From: CANMIH01 sp049116335 | GTDB taxonomy: Bacteria > Pseudomonadota > Alphaproteobacteria > Rhodobacterales > Rhodobacteraceae | Length of the DNA stretch: 64,000 bases | Reading direction: 5' to 3' | Assembly (NCBI GenBank): GCA_049116335.1 | Contig: JAGDYZ010000011.1 | Coordinates: forward strand, 1 to 64,000 | Shown: piece after piece, positions 26,606-34,814 of the stretch | How the letters are laid out: each line of letters opens with the position of its first letter | Numbering within the stretch: position 1 is the stretch's first letter | Program-made: the position numbers and the translations under genes | The notes under the pieces: model-generated | What the model saw: the letters and a program-made list of their open reading frames with translations, nothing else | What the model was told of the DNA's origin: nothing | The model's database searches: none

Positions 26606-27672
26606 GTTGGATTGCGCTGTCGGGGCAAGATAAGTCATGGGTCTGTCCTAAGACCTTCCATGGCGACGCAACCCAGCGGGATCGCCTGATGCCGCGCGGC
26701 TCGATCCTGATCGAAACGCGTCTTTCCCCAGAGGAACGCCCGCAGACACTGCTGTCGTATCAACGCCAACACCCCTGGCCTGGCGAGATTTCAGTGCGGG
26801 CGGTTCCTGGTGGCGCGATTGTTCTGGTGATGCGTCAGGGTGAGGATGTGTTCCATACCGTCTTGCAGAATGTTCAGGACGCGCGCACCGATGTCCTGCG
26901 TGTGACGTTCAGCTGGGACAGTGAGGCGCGCTCTGGAAAGATTTCTGTTGAGCGCCCCGAGAGTGATGACATCGTCGTGGCTGATACCCCGCCGCCTCCT
27001 CCCTTGCTTTTGGAAGATATCTATACCTTGGCCCGGCGTCCGCAATTGGTTGAGATCGACCCGGATGTGGTGTTTTTCGCAGTCTCAAGTGACATCGAAC
27101 CTGTTGGGCCAATGCCCTCTCTTGTGTCTCAGGTGCCGGTTCTGACACCTCAGGGGTATAAACAGGTCTCTGATCTGCGCTGTGGCGACACGGTGACGAC
27201 GTCGTCCGGGTTTGTGCCGGTGTTGCACCGCGTGTCGCGTGTTGTTCCCGCGCTGGGCTCGTTTCAACCTGTCCGGCTGCGAGCGCCTTACTTTGGCTTG
27301 ATGCGCGATCTGGTTGTGGCCCCACATCAACGTCTGGTGATTGGTGGCTCAGAGGTCGAATACATTTTCGGCCGCGAAGCGGTTCTTGTGCCCGCGCTCA
27401 GCCTCGTGAATGGATTTGCAGCTGTCTATGAAGAAGGCTTGCAGATGGTGCGGTACCACCAGCTGATTTTACCGGGTCATGAGCCCGTGATCGCAGCTGG
27501 CGCCGAATTGGAGAGCCTCTATATTGGGCGCCTGCGTCGCCGCAACACGCAGTTGGATCAGACTCTTCTGGCGGATGTGCCACGGAATCTTATGCCAGAG
27601 CATGCGCGTGCGGGGCTTAAAGTTTTGGGGCCGTTTGAAGCCATCACTTTGGCCGAAGCGCGTGCGGCCTGA
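26602..27672 (+). CDS. Hint-like protein lacking the catalytic cysteine segment
   Basis: A 356-residue protein. The N-terminal 165 residues (MPRGSILIETRLSPEERPQ, a beta-rich stretch and a polyproline DTPPPPPLLLED) match no family I know. Residues about 175-340 resemble Hint_2: DLRCGDTVTTSSGFVPV, FQPVRLRAPYFG and APHQRLVIGG (His242). The stretch corresponding to CFVAGT of the upstream gene is missing and Val-Pro-Val stands at the splice-type site, so autoprocessing is unlikely. It starts in the stop codon of the upstream Hint gene and is co-translated with it. Confidence 0.75.
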   Translation: MSWIALSGQDKSWVCPKTFHGDATQRDRLMPRGSILIETRLSPEERPQTLLSYQRQHPWPGEISVRAVPGGAIVLVMRQGEDVFHTVLQNVQDARTDVLRVTFSWDSEARSGKISVERPESDDIVVADTPPPPPLLLEDIYTLARRPQLVEIDPDVVFFAVSSDIEPVGPMPSLVSQVPVLTPQGYKQVSDLRCGDTVTTSSGFVPVLHRVSRVVPALGSFQPVRLRAPYFGLMRDLVVAPHQRLVIGGSEVEYIFGREAVLVPALSLVNGFAAVYEEGLQMVRYHQLILPGHEPVIAAGAELESLYIGRLRRRNTQLDQTLLADVPRNLMPEHARAGLKVLGPFEAITLAEARAA

Positions 27673-27674
27673 TA

Positions 27675-28028
27675 TTAGTGCTTGGTTTGGCCGGGTTCGT
27701 CGAAGAAAGGTGTGACCTGCGCAACAATGACGGCGTTTTCTTCCCGAGCACGTTCCATCAGCTCGGCCTCGTCGTCGTCAATCTCGTGACCCTGCGCTTC
27801 GCGCTCTTCTTTGGTGCCGTAGCCCGTGACATCCAGGGGCGCCATATCCGCCTGTTTGAGAATGGCAACGGTCTCTCGGACTGCTTCCGCCTCATCCACA
27901 CCACTGGAGTAGCACATCAGCGCTGCGCCGGTGCTGTCTTTGGGCAATCCGTCATCCGCCTTGCGGCCCACTTCGACCAGCAGGGTATAGACCTGCGTCG
28001 GTTTCTTGATTTTGCGTTTCTCGCTCAT
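27675..28028 (-). CDS. Conserved hypothetical protein
   Basis: A soluble, very charged 117-residue protein starting MSEKRKIKKPTQVYTLLVE. It ends in an acidic and amphipathic stretch (HEIDDDEAELMERAREENA). No recognised motif or membrane segment is seen. The start at 28028 has GGAAG five bases upstream; an extra nine residues are open before it. Function is unknown. It converges on the second Hint gene, with two bases between their stop codons. Confidence 0.7.
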   Translation of the reverse strand: MSEKRKIKKPTQVYTLLVEVGRKADDGLPKDSTGAALMCYSSGVDEAEAVRETVAILKQADMAPLDVTGYGTKEEREAQGHEIDDDEAELMERAREENAVIVAQVTPFFDEPGQTKH

Positions 28029-28132
28029 GGCTCTTCCGTGGCAGATCGGCCTCATATGAGCAAGACTGAATTACACCAATGCTTGGCATGTAAGCTTGCA
28101 AACTGTACCGGGACGACGAAAAGGTGGGGCGC

Positions 28133-29203
28133 ATGGTGAAAAAATTGCAAATTGCGGTCTATTCCGCGTTGCTGCTGGTGATGTGTTTGGGTGTGCAAGC
28201 TCAGGCGCAAAACGAACCTTTGCGATTTCTCACAGTCGAACGTCCCCCCTTTGCCTATCAGGATGGTGACGACGTCACCGGGTTCAGTATCGATTTGATG
28301 CGCGCTATCGCAGAAGATCTTGGCCGCGACGTCGAATTCACTATGGTCGGCTCTTTCCCGGACATGCTTGATCAGACCCGAGAGGGAATGGTTGACGGCG
28401 CCATTGCCAATATTTCGATCACGCGCGCCCGCGAAGCGGTGATGGATTTCTCGCAGCCGATTTTCCGCAGCGGGTTGCAGATCATGGTGCCTGCGGGTCA
28501 GGGCGGACCGACCCTTTGGTCAACTTTGTTCCGGTGGGATCTGGCTCTGGCGATTGTGGCGGCCTTTGCCCTGCTATTTGGCGGTGGCATGTTGATGTGG
28601 GTGTTTGAGCGCGGCAAGCAGCCCTATTTTGATCGTTCAGCGCGGGACGCGATGTTTCCCTCGTTTTGGTGGGCGCTTAATCTGGTTGTGAATGGCGGCT
28701 TTGAAGAACGTATGCCAAGGTCCGCTTTCGGGCGGGTGTTTGGTGTTTTTCTGGTGATATCCAGCCTCTTCATCGTGGGTGTGTTTGTGGCCCATATCAC
28801 CGCTGCGGTGACAGTTGAGGCGATTTCGGGCAGCGTCCATTCCATCTCAGATCTGGATGGCAAACGGGTGGGCACAACGCGGAACTCTACTGCGTCTGAC
28901 TTTTTGGACGCGCGTGAGGTGTCTCATGTGGGGTATCTGTCATTTGATGAGATGATTAAGGCGTTTGAGCAAGACGACCTTGATGCGGTTGTGTTTGATG
29001 GTCCTATTCTTGCCTATTACGCGCAGTTCGAAGGGGCCGGACGTGGCCAGCTTTTGGCGCGTGTTTTCCGTCCCGAAAACTATGGTATCGCCTTTCCAGC
29101 TGACAGCGCCCTGCGTGAGCCGATCAATGTGGCCCTGCTTCGATTGAATGAAACCGGGGTTTACGACAAGATCGCTCTGCGTTGGTTTGGTGTCATGCGT
29201 TAG
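28133..29203 (+). CDS. GluR0-type glutamate-receptor-like channel
   Basis: A 356-residue membrane protein with a signal peptide (1-26) and a split amino-acid-binding domain. S1 (28-122) includes ISITRAREAVMDFSQPIF with Arg100; S2 (232-350) includes AVVFDGP with Asp289. Between them are M1 (136-158), a re-entrant pore loop (172-190) and M2 (201-227). This is the topology of prokaryotic ionotropic glutamate receptors such as GluR0. The filter position reads VVNGGFEERMP, not TVGYG, so selectivity is uncertain. ATG 28133 is chosen for AAGG eight bases upstream. It could instead be a binding-protein-type sensor. Confidence 0.85.
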   Translation: MVKKLQIAVYSALLLVMCLGVQAQAQNEPLRFLTVERPPFAYQDGDDVTGFSIDLMRAIAEDLGRDVEFTMVGSFPDMLDQTREGMVDGAIANISITRAREAVMDFSQPIFRSGLQIMVPAGQGGPTLWSTLFRWDLALAIVAAFALLFGGGMLMWVFERGKQPYFDRSARDAMFPSFWWALNLVVNGGFEERMPRSAFGRVFGVFLVISSLFIVGVFVAHITAAVTVEAISGSVHSISDLDGKRVGTTRNSTASDFLDAREVSHVGYLSFDEMIKAFEQDDLDAVVFDGPILAYYAQFEGAGRGQLLARVFRPENYGIAFPADSALREPINVALLRLNETGVYDKIALRWFGVMR

Positions 29204-29290
29204 GATGGCGCCCAATCGGCGGGATACGTATGTTGCTGTGCTGTGATTGTTATGAGATAACATTGCGAATCTCACAAGTGGACCGTACCT

Positions 29291-29563
29291 ATGCCGCACC
29301 CCAATTTGCGCACCTGCCTGAAACGTCGGCGTAGATCCTGCCACCCAATGTCAGAATTTGACCAATTGCCCACTCCTCTGCGCCAATGGTTGGCACAAGC
29401 GGTATTGCCATGGTCGGCGACCTCAGTGCGGCGCCAATGGAACGCTGCATTGCGACAATCCTCCGGGGATGAAGCGGAGGCGATCAAACGGTTGGATCAA
29501 ACGCAGGCTCGTTTGGTGGCCAAGGATGCTGACCGGGTTTGGGGCGAGAATTATCCTGCTTAA
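29291..29563 (+). CDS. DUF6525 family protein
   Basis: A 90-residue protein starting MPHPNLRTCLKRRRRSCHPM, followed by LPTPLRQWLAQAVLPWS and a helical charged end. The pattern matches the small DUF6525 proteins of Rhodobacteraceae, of unknown function. The Arg/Lys-rich N-terminus could bind nucleic acid. It follows the channel gene by 87 bases and is convergent with dapD. Confidence 0.75.
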   Translation: MPHPNLRTCLKRRRRSCHPMSEFDQLPTPLRQWLAQAVLPWSATSVRRQWNAALRQSSGDEAEAIKRLDQTQARLVAKDADRVWGENYPA

Positions 29564-29564
29564 A

Positions 29565-29591
29565 CAAAAACGCGGCCTCCAAGGGCCGCGT
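29565..29591 (-). terminator. Intrinsic terminator after dapD
   Basis: ACGCGGCC (29570-29577) pairs with GGCCGCGT (29584-29591) around a 6-nt loop. On the minus strand the stem runs into TTTTTG, as expected for dapD. Confidence 0.85.
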
Positions 29592-29615
29592 CTGGATCTT
29601 GGATATCGCCGCAAT

Positions 29616-30443
29616 TTAATCGCGCAGCAGCTCGTTGATGCCTGTCTTCGAGCGGGTTTTTTCGTCGACGCGCTTAACGATGACGGCGCAATACAGGTTG
29701 ATGCCGTTTTTCGACGGCATCGAACCCGCAACAACCACGGAATAGGGGGGTACTTCGCCGTACATCACTTCGCCGGTCTCGCGGTCAACGATCTTGGTCG
29801 ACTGGCCGATGAATACGCCCATGCCCAGAACCGAGCCTTCGCGGACGATACAGCCTTCAACCACTTCGGAGCGCGCACCGATAAAGCAGTTGTCTTCGAT
29901 GATGGTCGGACCAGCCTGCATGGGCTCAAGTACGCCACCGATGCCCACACCACCCGACAGGTGCACGTTTTTGCCAATTTGTGCGCATGAGCCAACGGTC
30001 GCCCAAGTGTCAACCATGGTGCCGGAATCCACAAAGGCGCCGAGGTTTACAAAGGATGGCATCAGAACCACGCTAGGGGCGATGTAGGCTGATTTGCGCA
30101 CTACGGCGTTGGGGACTGCGCGGAAACCTGCGGCCTTCCACTGGTTTTCACCCCAGCCTTTGAATTTGCTGTCGACCTTGTCCCACCAGCCGGACCCCTG
30201 TGGGCCTCCGGACTGCTCTTCCATGTCTTTGATGCGGAAGCCCAGCAGAACGGCCTTCTTGGCCCACTGGTTCACATGCCAGCTGCCATCGGTCTGTTTT
30301 TCCGCAACACGCAGCGCACCGCTGTCGAGCGCGTTCAGGGTGTCTTCGATCGCTTCACGGGTTTCGCCAGTGGTGGCGGGGGTGATGGTATCGCGGGCCT
30401 CCCAGGCGGCCTCGATTGCTGTTTCAAGCTGGGCATTCGACAT
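29616..30443 (-). CDS. dapD: Tetrahydrodipicolinate N-succinyltransferase
   Basis: A 275-residue left-handed beta-helix acyltransferase that succinylates tetrahydrodipicolinate, the step two enzymes before DapE. The hexapeptide-repeat region reads VRKSAYIAPSVVLMPSFVN, GAFVDSGTMVDTWATVGS, GGVGIGGVLEPMQAGPTIIE and GSVLGMGVFIG. The N-terminal helical domain starts MSNAQLETAIEAAWEARD. ATG 30443 is chosen because a GGAGG site precedes it by eight bases and it gives the usual family length. A promoter is predicted at 30530-30557. Confidence 0.96.
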   Translation of the reverse strand: MSNAQLETAIEAAWEARDTITPATTGETREAIEDTLNALDSGALRVAEKQTDGSWHVNQWAKKAVLLGFRIKDMEEQSGGPQGSGWWDKVDSKFKGWGENQWKAAGFRAVPNAVVRKSAYIAPSVVLMPSFVNLGAFVDSGTMVDTWATVGSCAQIGKNVHLSGGVGIGGVLEPMQAGPTIIEDNCFIGARSEVVEGCIVREGSVLGMGVFIGQSTKIVDRETGEVMYGEVPPYSVVVAGSMPSKNGINLYCAVIVKRVDEKTRSKTGINELLRD

Positions 30444-30529
30444 GAGCATATCCTCCGAGTTTCGCCGTTCTTTATCGGTGAATTCGCCAAAGGTCATCCC
30501 AAAGATGCGGCTTAATGACGATCAGACCC

Positions 30530-30557
30530 GTCATATTGTCCTAGAGAGCGCAGTCAA
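30530..30557 (-). promoter_or_regulatory. Predicted promoter of dapD
   Basis: On the minus strand TTGACT (30552-30557) and TATGAC (30530-30535) are 16 bases apart, about 80 bases ahead of the dapD ATG. Confidence 0.55.
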
Positions 30558-30619
30558 CCGCTGGCAAAGCCTCTGAACGGGCGCTAACACTTGTAGTCTA
30601 GTGAGTTAAGGAGCAGGCA

Positions 30620-31462
30620 ATGACAGACGACCGCCGCAGCAGATTTCGTGATGCGCATACCGACAGAGACACCGCCGAGCATATCCCGGATACGCCGCAG
30701 ACCCGCTCGCCAGCCTATCGACTGGCCTTTGCGGATGAGGATTTTCTGTGCCGCGACGCCCTGCGCCCCGTTCGGTTGCAGCTGGAGCTGTTGAAGCCTG
30801 AGATGTTGCTTGATGAGGCGGGCATCAACTCGACCATTGTGCTGTTTGGTGGCGCACGAATCCCATCGCCTGCGGAAAAGGATAAGGCGCGTACGCAAAC
30901 GCTTGCGGATCTATCACATTTCTATGATGAGGCGCGAGATTTCGCCCGTCTCATGACAAAGAAATCGCTAGCCTCAGACAACAAAGAGTTTGTTGTAGTG
31001 ACGGGCGGTGGCCCGGGCGTGATGGAGGCAGGCAATCGCGGCGCCGAAGATGAAGGGGGCGTGTCGATTGGGTTGAACATTGTTCTGCCGCACGAACAGG
31101 CTCCAAACCCCTATGTGACACCCAGCCTTGCGTTCAACTTCCACTATTTTGCCATTCGCAAGATGCATTTCCTGATGCGGGCGCGGGCGATTTGTGTGTT
31201 CCCGGGCGGCTTTGGCACGCTGGATGAACTGTTCGAAGCTTTGACGTTGATACAGACCGGGCGGATGCAGCGGGTGCCGTTCTTGCTGTTTGGTCGTGCA
31301 TTCTGGGAGAAGATCATCAACTGGGAGGCGTTGTCGGACGCTGGGACCATCAGCGCAGAAGATCTCGATCTGTTCCGGTTTGTCGAAACCGCAGAAGAAG
31401 CAGCTGAGATCATCGACAACTGGGAACCAGCCCCTGCGCGTAGCGACATTCCCGGGCGCTAA
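30620..31462 (+). CDS. LOG-family nucleotide phosphoribohydrolase
   Basis: A 280-residue Rossmann-type protein of the TIGR00730/LOG family. Signature motifs are VVTGGGPGVMEAGNRGAED and CVFPGGFGTLDELFEAL (PGGxGTxxE). Plant and bacterial homologues release cytokinin base from riboside 5'-monophosphate; others act on AMP or pyrimidine nucleotides. It has about 90 residues ahead of the core, longer than minimal LOGs. GGAG precedes the ATG. Neighbours are dapD and asd, but no functional link to lysine synthesis is evident. Confidence 0.9.
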   Translation: MTDDRRSRFRDAHTDRDTAEHIPDTPQTRSPAYRLAFADEDFLCRDALRPVRLQLELLKPEMLLDEAGINSTIVLFGGARIPSPAEKDKARTQTLADLSHFYDEARDFARLMTKKSLASDNKEFVVVTGGGPGVMEAGNRGAEDEGGVSIGLNIVLPHEQAPNPYVTPSLAFNFHYFAIRKMHFLMRARAICVFPGGFGTLDELFEALTLIQTGRMQRVPFLLFGRAFWEKIINWEALSDAGTISAEDLDLFRFVETAEEAAEIIDNWEPAPARSDIPGR

Positions 31463-31588
31463 GGGCATTCAGCCTGATGTAGGACCGCAGCGGGGCGATC
31501 ACGCCTTTCGCCCCGCGTGTTTCTAGGCTATAGGGCGCCAGCCCTGCATGGAGTATTGCAGGAATTCCGAGACACTCAGGAGGACGAA

Positions 31589-32611
31589 ATGGGCTATAAA
31601 GTCGTCGTCGTAGGCGCCACCGGTAACGTTGGTCGCGAGATGCTGAACATCCTTGCCGAGCGGGGCTTCCCTGTTGATGAGCTTGCCGTATTGGCCTCGC
31701 GCCGGTCGCTGGGCACCGAGGTGACCTTTGGTGAGCAGACCTTGAAGACACAGGATCTGGCCACTTTCGATTTCACCGGTTGGGACATGGCTCTGTTTGC
31801 TGTTGGTTCGGAAGCCACCAAAGAATTTGCCCCCAAAGCGGCGGCCACCGGCTGTGTCGTCATCGATAACTCGTCGCTGTATCGCTACGACCCCGATGTG
31901 CCTTTGATTGTTCCGGAAGTGAATGCCGAAGCGGTTCACGACTATTCCAAGAAAAACATCATCGCCAACCCAAACTGCTCGACCGCGCAGATGGTTGTGG
32001 CGCTAAAACCTCTACATGACCGCGCCAAGATCAAGCGCGTTGTCGTGTCGACCTATCAGTCGGTTTCAGGGTCCGGCAAAGACGGCATGGACGAGCTGTG
32101 GGAGCAGACCAAAGCGGTGTACAACCCGGTCAACGAAGTTCCGGCCAAGGTCTACACCAAGGAAATCGCGTTCAATGTGATCCCGCACATTGATGTGTTC
32201 CTGGACGATGGCTCGACCAAAGAAGAGTGGAAGATGGTCGCTGAGACCAAAAAGATCATCGACACATCGATCAAGGTCACCGCGACCTGTGTTCGTGTTC
32301 CGATCTTTGTTGGCCACTCGGAATCGATCAACATCGAGTTCGAAGATTTCCTTGATGAAGACGAAGCACGCGACATCCTGCGTGAAGCGCCGGGCATCAT
32401 GGTGATCGATAAGCGCGAAGATGGCGGCTATGTGACCCCAAAAGAATGTGTGGGCGACTATGCCACGTTCATCAGCCGCATTCGGCAGGACAGCACGGTT
32501 GAGAACGGTATCAACCTTTGGTGTGTTTCGGACAACCTGCGCAAAGGTGCTGCGCTGAACGCGGTGCAGATCGCTGAAGTTCTGGGCCAGAAAGTTCTGA
32601 AAAAGGGCTAA
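31589..32611 (+). CDS. asd: Aspartate-semialdehyde dehydrogenase
   Basis: A 340-residue enzyme reducing aspartyl-4-phosphate to the semialdehyde for lysine/DAP, methionine and threonine. The NADP-binding GATGNVGREMLNIL is at residues 9-22, the catalytic Cys is in IIANPNCSTAQMV, and GSGKDGMDELWEQ and PIFVGHSESINIEFE are typical. ATG 31589 has AGGAGG five bases upstream; an upstream in-frame start at 31517 is rejected. A terminator follows. Confidence 0.96.
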   Translation: MGYKVVVVGATGNVGREMLNILAERGFPVDELAVLASRRSLGTEVTFGEQTLKTQDLATFDFTGWDMALFAVGSEATKEFAPKAAATGCVVIDNSSLYRYDPDVPLIVPEVNAEAVHDYSKKNIIANPNCSTAQMVVALKPLHDRAKIKRVVVSTYQSVSGSGKDGMDELWEQTKAVYNPVNEVPAKVYTKEIAFNVIPHIDVFLDDGSTKEEWKMVAETKKIIDTSIKVTATCVRVPIFVGHSESINIEFEDFLDEDEARDILREAPGIMVIDKREDGGYVTPKECVGDYATFISRIRQDSTVENGINLWCVSDNLRKGAALNAVQIAEVLGQKVLKKG

Positions 32612-32637
32612 GCGCCACTTTCCAAAAGTAAACAGAG

Positions 32638-32664
32638 GACCGGTGTCATCGACGCCGGTCTTTT
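32638..32664 (+). terminator. Intrinsic terminator after asd
   Basis: GACCGG (32638-32643) pairs with CCGGTC (32655-32660), followed by four T residues, 27 bases after the asd stop. Confidence 0.75.
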
Positions 32665-33030
32665 GCGTTCTATACCTTGGTTCACAATCCGGGTCTGAAC
32701 GGACCCGGTGGCTATGCCTTGGTACCTTAGGTAAAATTGTAGGAATGGTCGTAAACTTAAATAGCCGCAGGCCTTGACCGAAATTTTGAAAGGTCCTTCT
32801 TTCTTCGCTCTGAAAGGCTCTCTGTCACTCACCCTCGACGATGCGTTGGTCGGGCCTGCAGCACACTTCCCCTTTTGCACAATGATGCCAGAATCGGTGG
32901 CACGGGTCTTTTAGTGACCTGACAAATTCCTCGGGACGGCCGTTTTCAGGCCAAAGTTCGGATGTCTCTTAGAACATGCCAAAGACGCGGCAGGAGATCG
33001 CGTCAAAGCAGGTTGAGTAGGAGACGTATC
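32665..33030. other. Gene-poor stretch after asd
   Basis: No convincing gene. A minus-strand frame (32608-32880) lacks a ribosome site and family features. A 7-bp hairpin, CCGGGTC (32689-32695) with GACCCGG (32702-32708), is the only clear structure. The right end carries the AGGAG ribosome site of the small gene at 33031. Confidence 0.5.
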
Positions 33031-33177
33031 ATGACAGTTGAATTGGTTGCTATCGCCCGAGCCCGCCGTTTGCGCGCCCTGAGCGCATTAGATGTCAAAC
33101 GGCGTGACCGTCCCGTGCGGATCCGGTTGTTCCAGCGTGGGGCCAGCACAGGTTCAGCACGTCTTTTCGCGGCTTAG
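33031..33177 (+). CDS. Small arginine-rich protein, putative
   Basis: A 48-residue frame beginning MTVELVAIARARRLRALSAL. About a quarter of the residues are arginine. AGGAG lies about eight bases ahead of the ATG, which favours real translation. It has no match I can name; a loose resemblance to DUF1127-type small proteins is possible. It may equally be a chance frame. Confidence 0.4.
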   Translation: MTVELVAIARARRLRALSALDVKRRDRPVRIRLFQRGASTGSARLFAA

Positions 33178-33187
33178 TCGGAATAGA

Positions 33188-33598
33188 TCAGCGCATACCG
33201 CAGGCCAGATCGGCGCTTTGATCGATCTGCCAACGTTGCGCCATCCCGGGAAAGGGGTGGCCATACCGCAGGGTTAGCTCTTTGGCGTTTTGGCCAAGCT
33301 CACCCAAATCACAGAGAAACGCCCCATCCGATTTGCGGTGCAGGCTGAGATCTCCATGCCCATCCCGTAAGCAAAACCCCATAAGTGCCAGCCGCCCTTG
33401 TACCTCTTGCCAGGATTCTGAGGCGGCAAATCCTTGGATAAGATCGTCTCGCACGACGTCGAAATCGCTCCGGTCGATTTCGCACAAAAGCGCGTTTTCA
33501 ATAAAAGTGGCGAGCGATTCTCCGCGACACCGTGCCAGCCGTCGCGCCGTCGCCAAAACCGGATCTGGAAGGTTCAGATGTACTGCTGCATAGGTCAT
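33188..33598 (-). CDS. Small protein with RHH-like N-terminus and W-RL-G domain
   Basis: A 136-residue protein. The first 45 residues (VHLNLPDPVLATARRLA, then ESLATFIENALL) resemble a CopG/ribbon-helix-helix DNA-binding unit. Residues about 60-118 (SWQEVQGRLALMGFCLRDG, DLGELGQNAKELTLRYG) match the main part of the divergent gene at 33725, so both share one domain. Similar W..L..RL...G stretches occur in C-terminal parts of some relaxases. Function is unknown. An inverted repeat at 33600-33614 touches its start. Confidence 0.7.
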   Translation of the reverse strand: MTYAAVHLNLPDPVLATARRLARCRGESLATFIENALLCEIDRSDFDVVRDDLIQGFAASESWQEVQGRLALMGFCLRDGHGDLSLHRKSDGAFLCDLGELGQNAKELTLRYGHPFPGMAQRWQIDQSADLACGMR

Positions 33599-33599
33599 G

Positions 33600-33614
33600 G
33601 CCTAGACCCTAGGC
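33600..33614. promoter_or_regulatory. Inverted repeat at RHH gene start
   Basis: GCCTAG (33600-33605), three spacer bases, CTAGGC (33609-33614): a perfect inverted repeat one base ahead of the start codon of the RHH-like gene and overlapping its ribosome-site region. It suits autorepression by a ribbon-helix-helix dimer. Confidence 0.45.
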
Positions 33615-33724
33615 AGATCTGGTTAATAGAGGCTTTCCAAACCGGATTGCATGCGAAATATCCCAGCCGCATTTCTGCCCTTTTGGTGAAGTAGTGTGTA
33701 ACGATCAGGTAAGGAGCTGAAACG

Positions 33725-33991
33725 ATGCAACATCACGCTGACACCGAACTACCGGCACCGATGGATTGTGAAACCCAATCTCTGATGCGCATGTTTATGG
33801 TGCCCATTTTTGAGGCCGCGCAGGATTGGAAAGATCTGGCAAGCCGTCTCACGGCACGCGGCTATGGGATCTCGTTCCGCGAAGGGCGGATGGTGATTCT
33901 GGATGATATGGGCAAAGCTCTGTCGACGGGCCGGATGCTTGGCATGCCAATGGCTGATCTGACAGCGAAATGGGGCACGCCTCAGGTTTAA
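33725..33991 (+). CDS. Small protein with W-RL-G domain
   Basis: An 88-residue cytoplasmic protein. From residue 34 on it reads DWKDLASRLTARGYGISFRE, GRMVILDDMGKALSTGRMLG and DLTAKWGTP, aligning with the C-terminal part of the divergent 33188-33598 product. The RHH-like unit is absent. AAGGAG precedes the ATG by about eight bases. Function is unknown; it may antagonise or pair with its neighbour. Confidence 0.75.
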   Translation: MQHHADTELPAPMDCETQSLMRMFMVPIFEAAQDWKDLASRLTARGYGISFREGRMVILDDMGKALSTGRMLGMPMADLTAKWGTPQV

Positions 33992-34009
33992 GGCGCGCCG
34001 TTTTATGTT

Positions 34010-34660
34010 TTAAAGTTGATGGAAGGTGCGGGTCTCGGGGTCAAATGCCTCTAGCCCCCCTTCACCAATGTCGGTCCAAAGCCCGTGCAGCGACAGCTCA
34101 CCAGTTTCGACCGCGTCGCGTACAAATGGGAAGGTCATCAGGTTGTCCAGCGACACCAGGACGGCCTCTTTCTCTAGCGCGCCCGCTTTCTTTTCTTCTG
34201 GCAGATCTTTGACGCGATCATAGCCGGGGCGCAGGATATCCATCCACCGCCCTACAAAGGATGTCTTTTCTTCCAGTGCAGGCGCGTGACCTTCACACAT
34301 GTCGAGACAGCCTTTGACGCCTCCGCAGGAGGAATGTCCCAGAACAATGACATGTGCGACCTTCAACGCAGTGACGGCATATTCGACGGCCGCCGATGTG
34401 CCGTGCTGATTCCCGTCGGGTTCATAGGGAGGCACGAGATTGGCAATGTTGCGGTGGATAAAGAATTCGCCCTGATCCGCACCAAAGATCGAGGTCACAT
34501 GCACGCGTGAATCGCAGCAGGAAATCACCATGGCGCGCGGATGCTGACCTTCATTGGCCAGATGTCGGTACCAAGAGGCATTCTCTTGATATCCTGTGGC
34601 TTTCCAACCGTGATACCGTTTGATCAGGTAGGCGGGCAAAGGGCGTGCGTGGTCCATCAA
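34010..34660 (-). CDS. Beta-class carbonic anhydrase
   Basis: A 216-residue zinc enzyme hydrating CO2 to bicarbonate. The zinc ligands are Cys48 and Asp50 in SCCDSRVHV (with Arg52), and His109 and Cys112 in VLGHSSCGGVKG. GEFFIHRNIANLVPP is also typical. No signal peptide is present, so it acts in the cytoplasm, where bicarbonate supply for carboxylases such as carbamoyl-phosphate synthase is a plausible use. It converges on the small gene at 33725. Confidence 0.95.
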   Translation of the reverse strand: MMDHARPLPAYLIKRYHGWKATGYQENASWYRHLANEGQHPRAMVISCCDSRVHVTSIFGADQGEFFIHRNIANLVPPYEPDGNQHGTSAAVEYAVTALKVAHVIVLGHSSCGGVKGCLDMCEGHAPALEEKTSFVGRWMDILRPGYDRVKDLPEEKKAGALEKEAVLVSLDNLMTFPFVRDAVETGELSLHGLWTDIGEGGLEAFDPETRTFHQL

Positions 34661-34814
34661 GGCCTCCGTGGAATGTTCTGGTTGCCTGAACTACGCTGAA
34701 TTCACCGGAAATTCGAGAGAAAACGCAAATAAATCGGCGTTGGACTATAACCTTTTGGGAACCCTGAAATGGCAGTTTGTCCGTGCCGTGGGGGCAGAAA
34801 GAATGGGGTGAGTT

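Noticed and set aside
32608..32880. 90-residue open frame on the minus strand
   Set aside because: It overlaps the asd terminator, has no ribosome site and shows no protein-like pattern.
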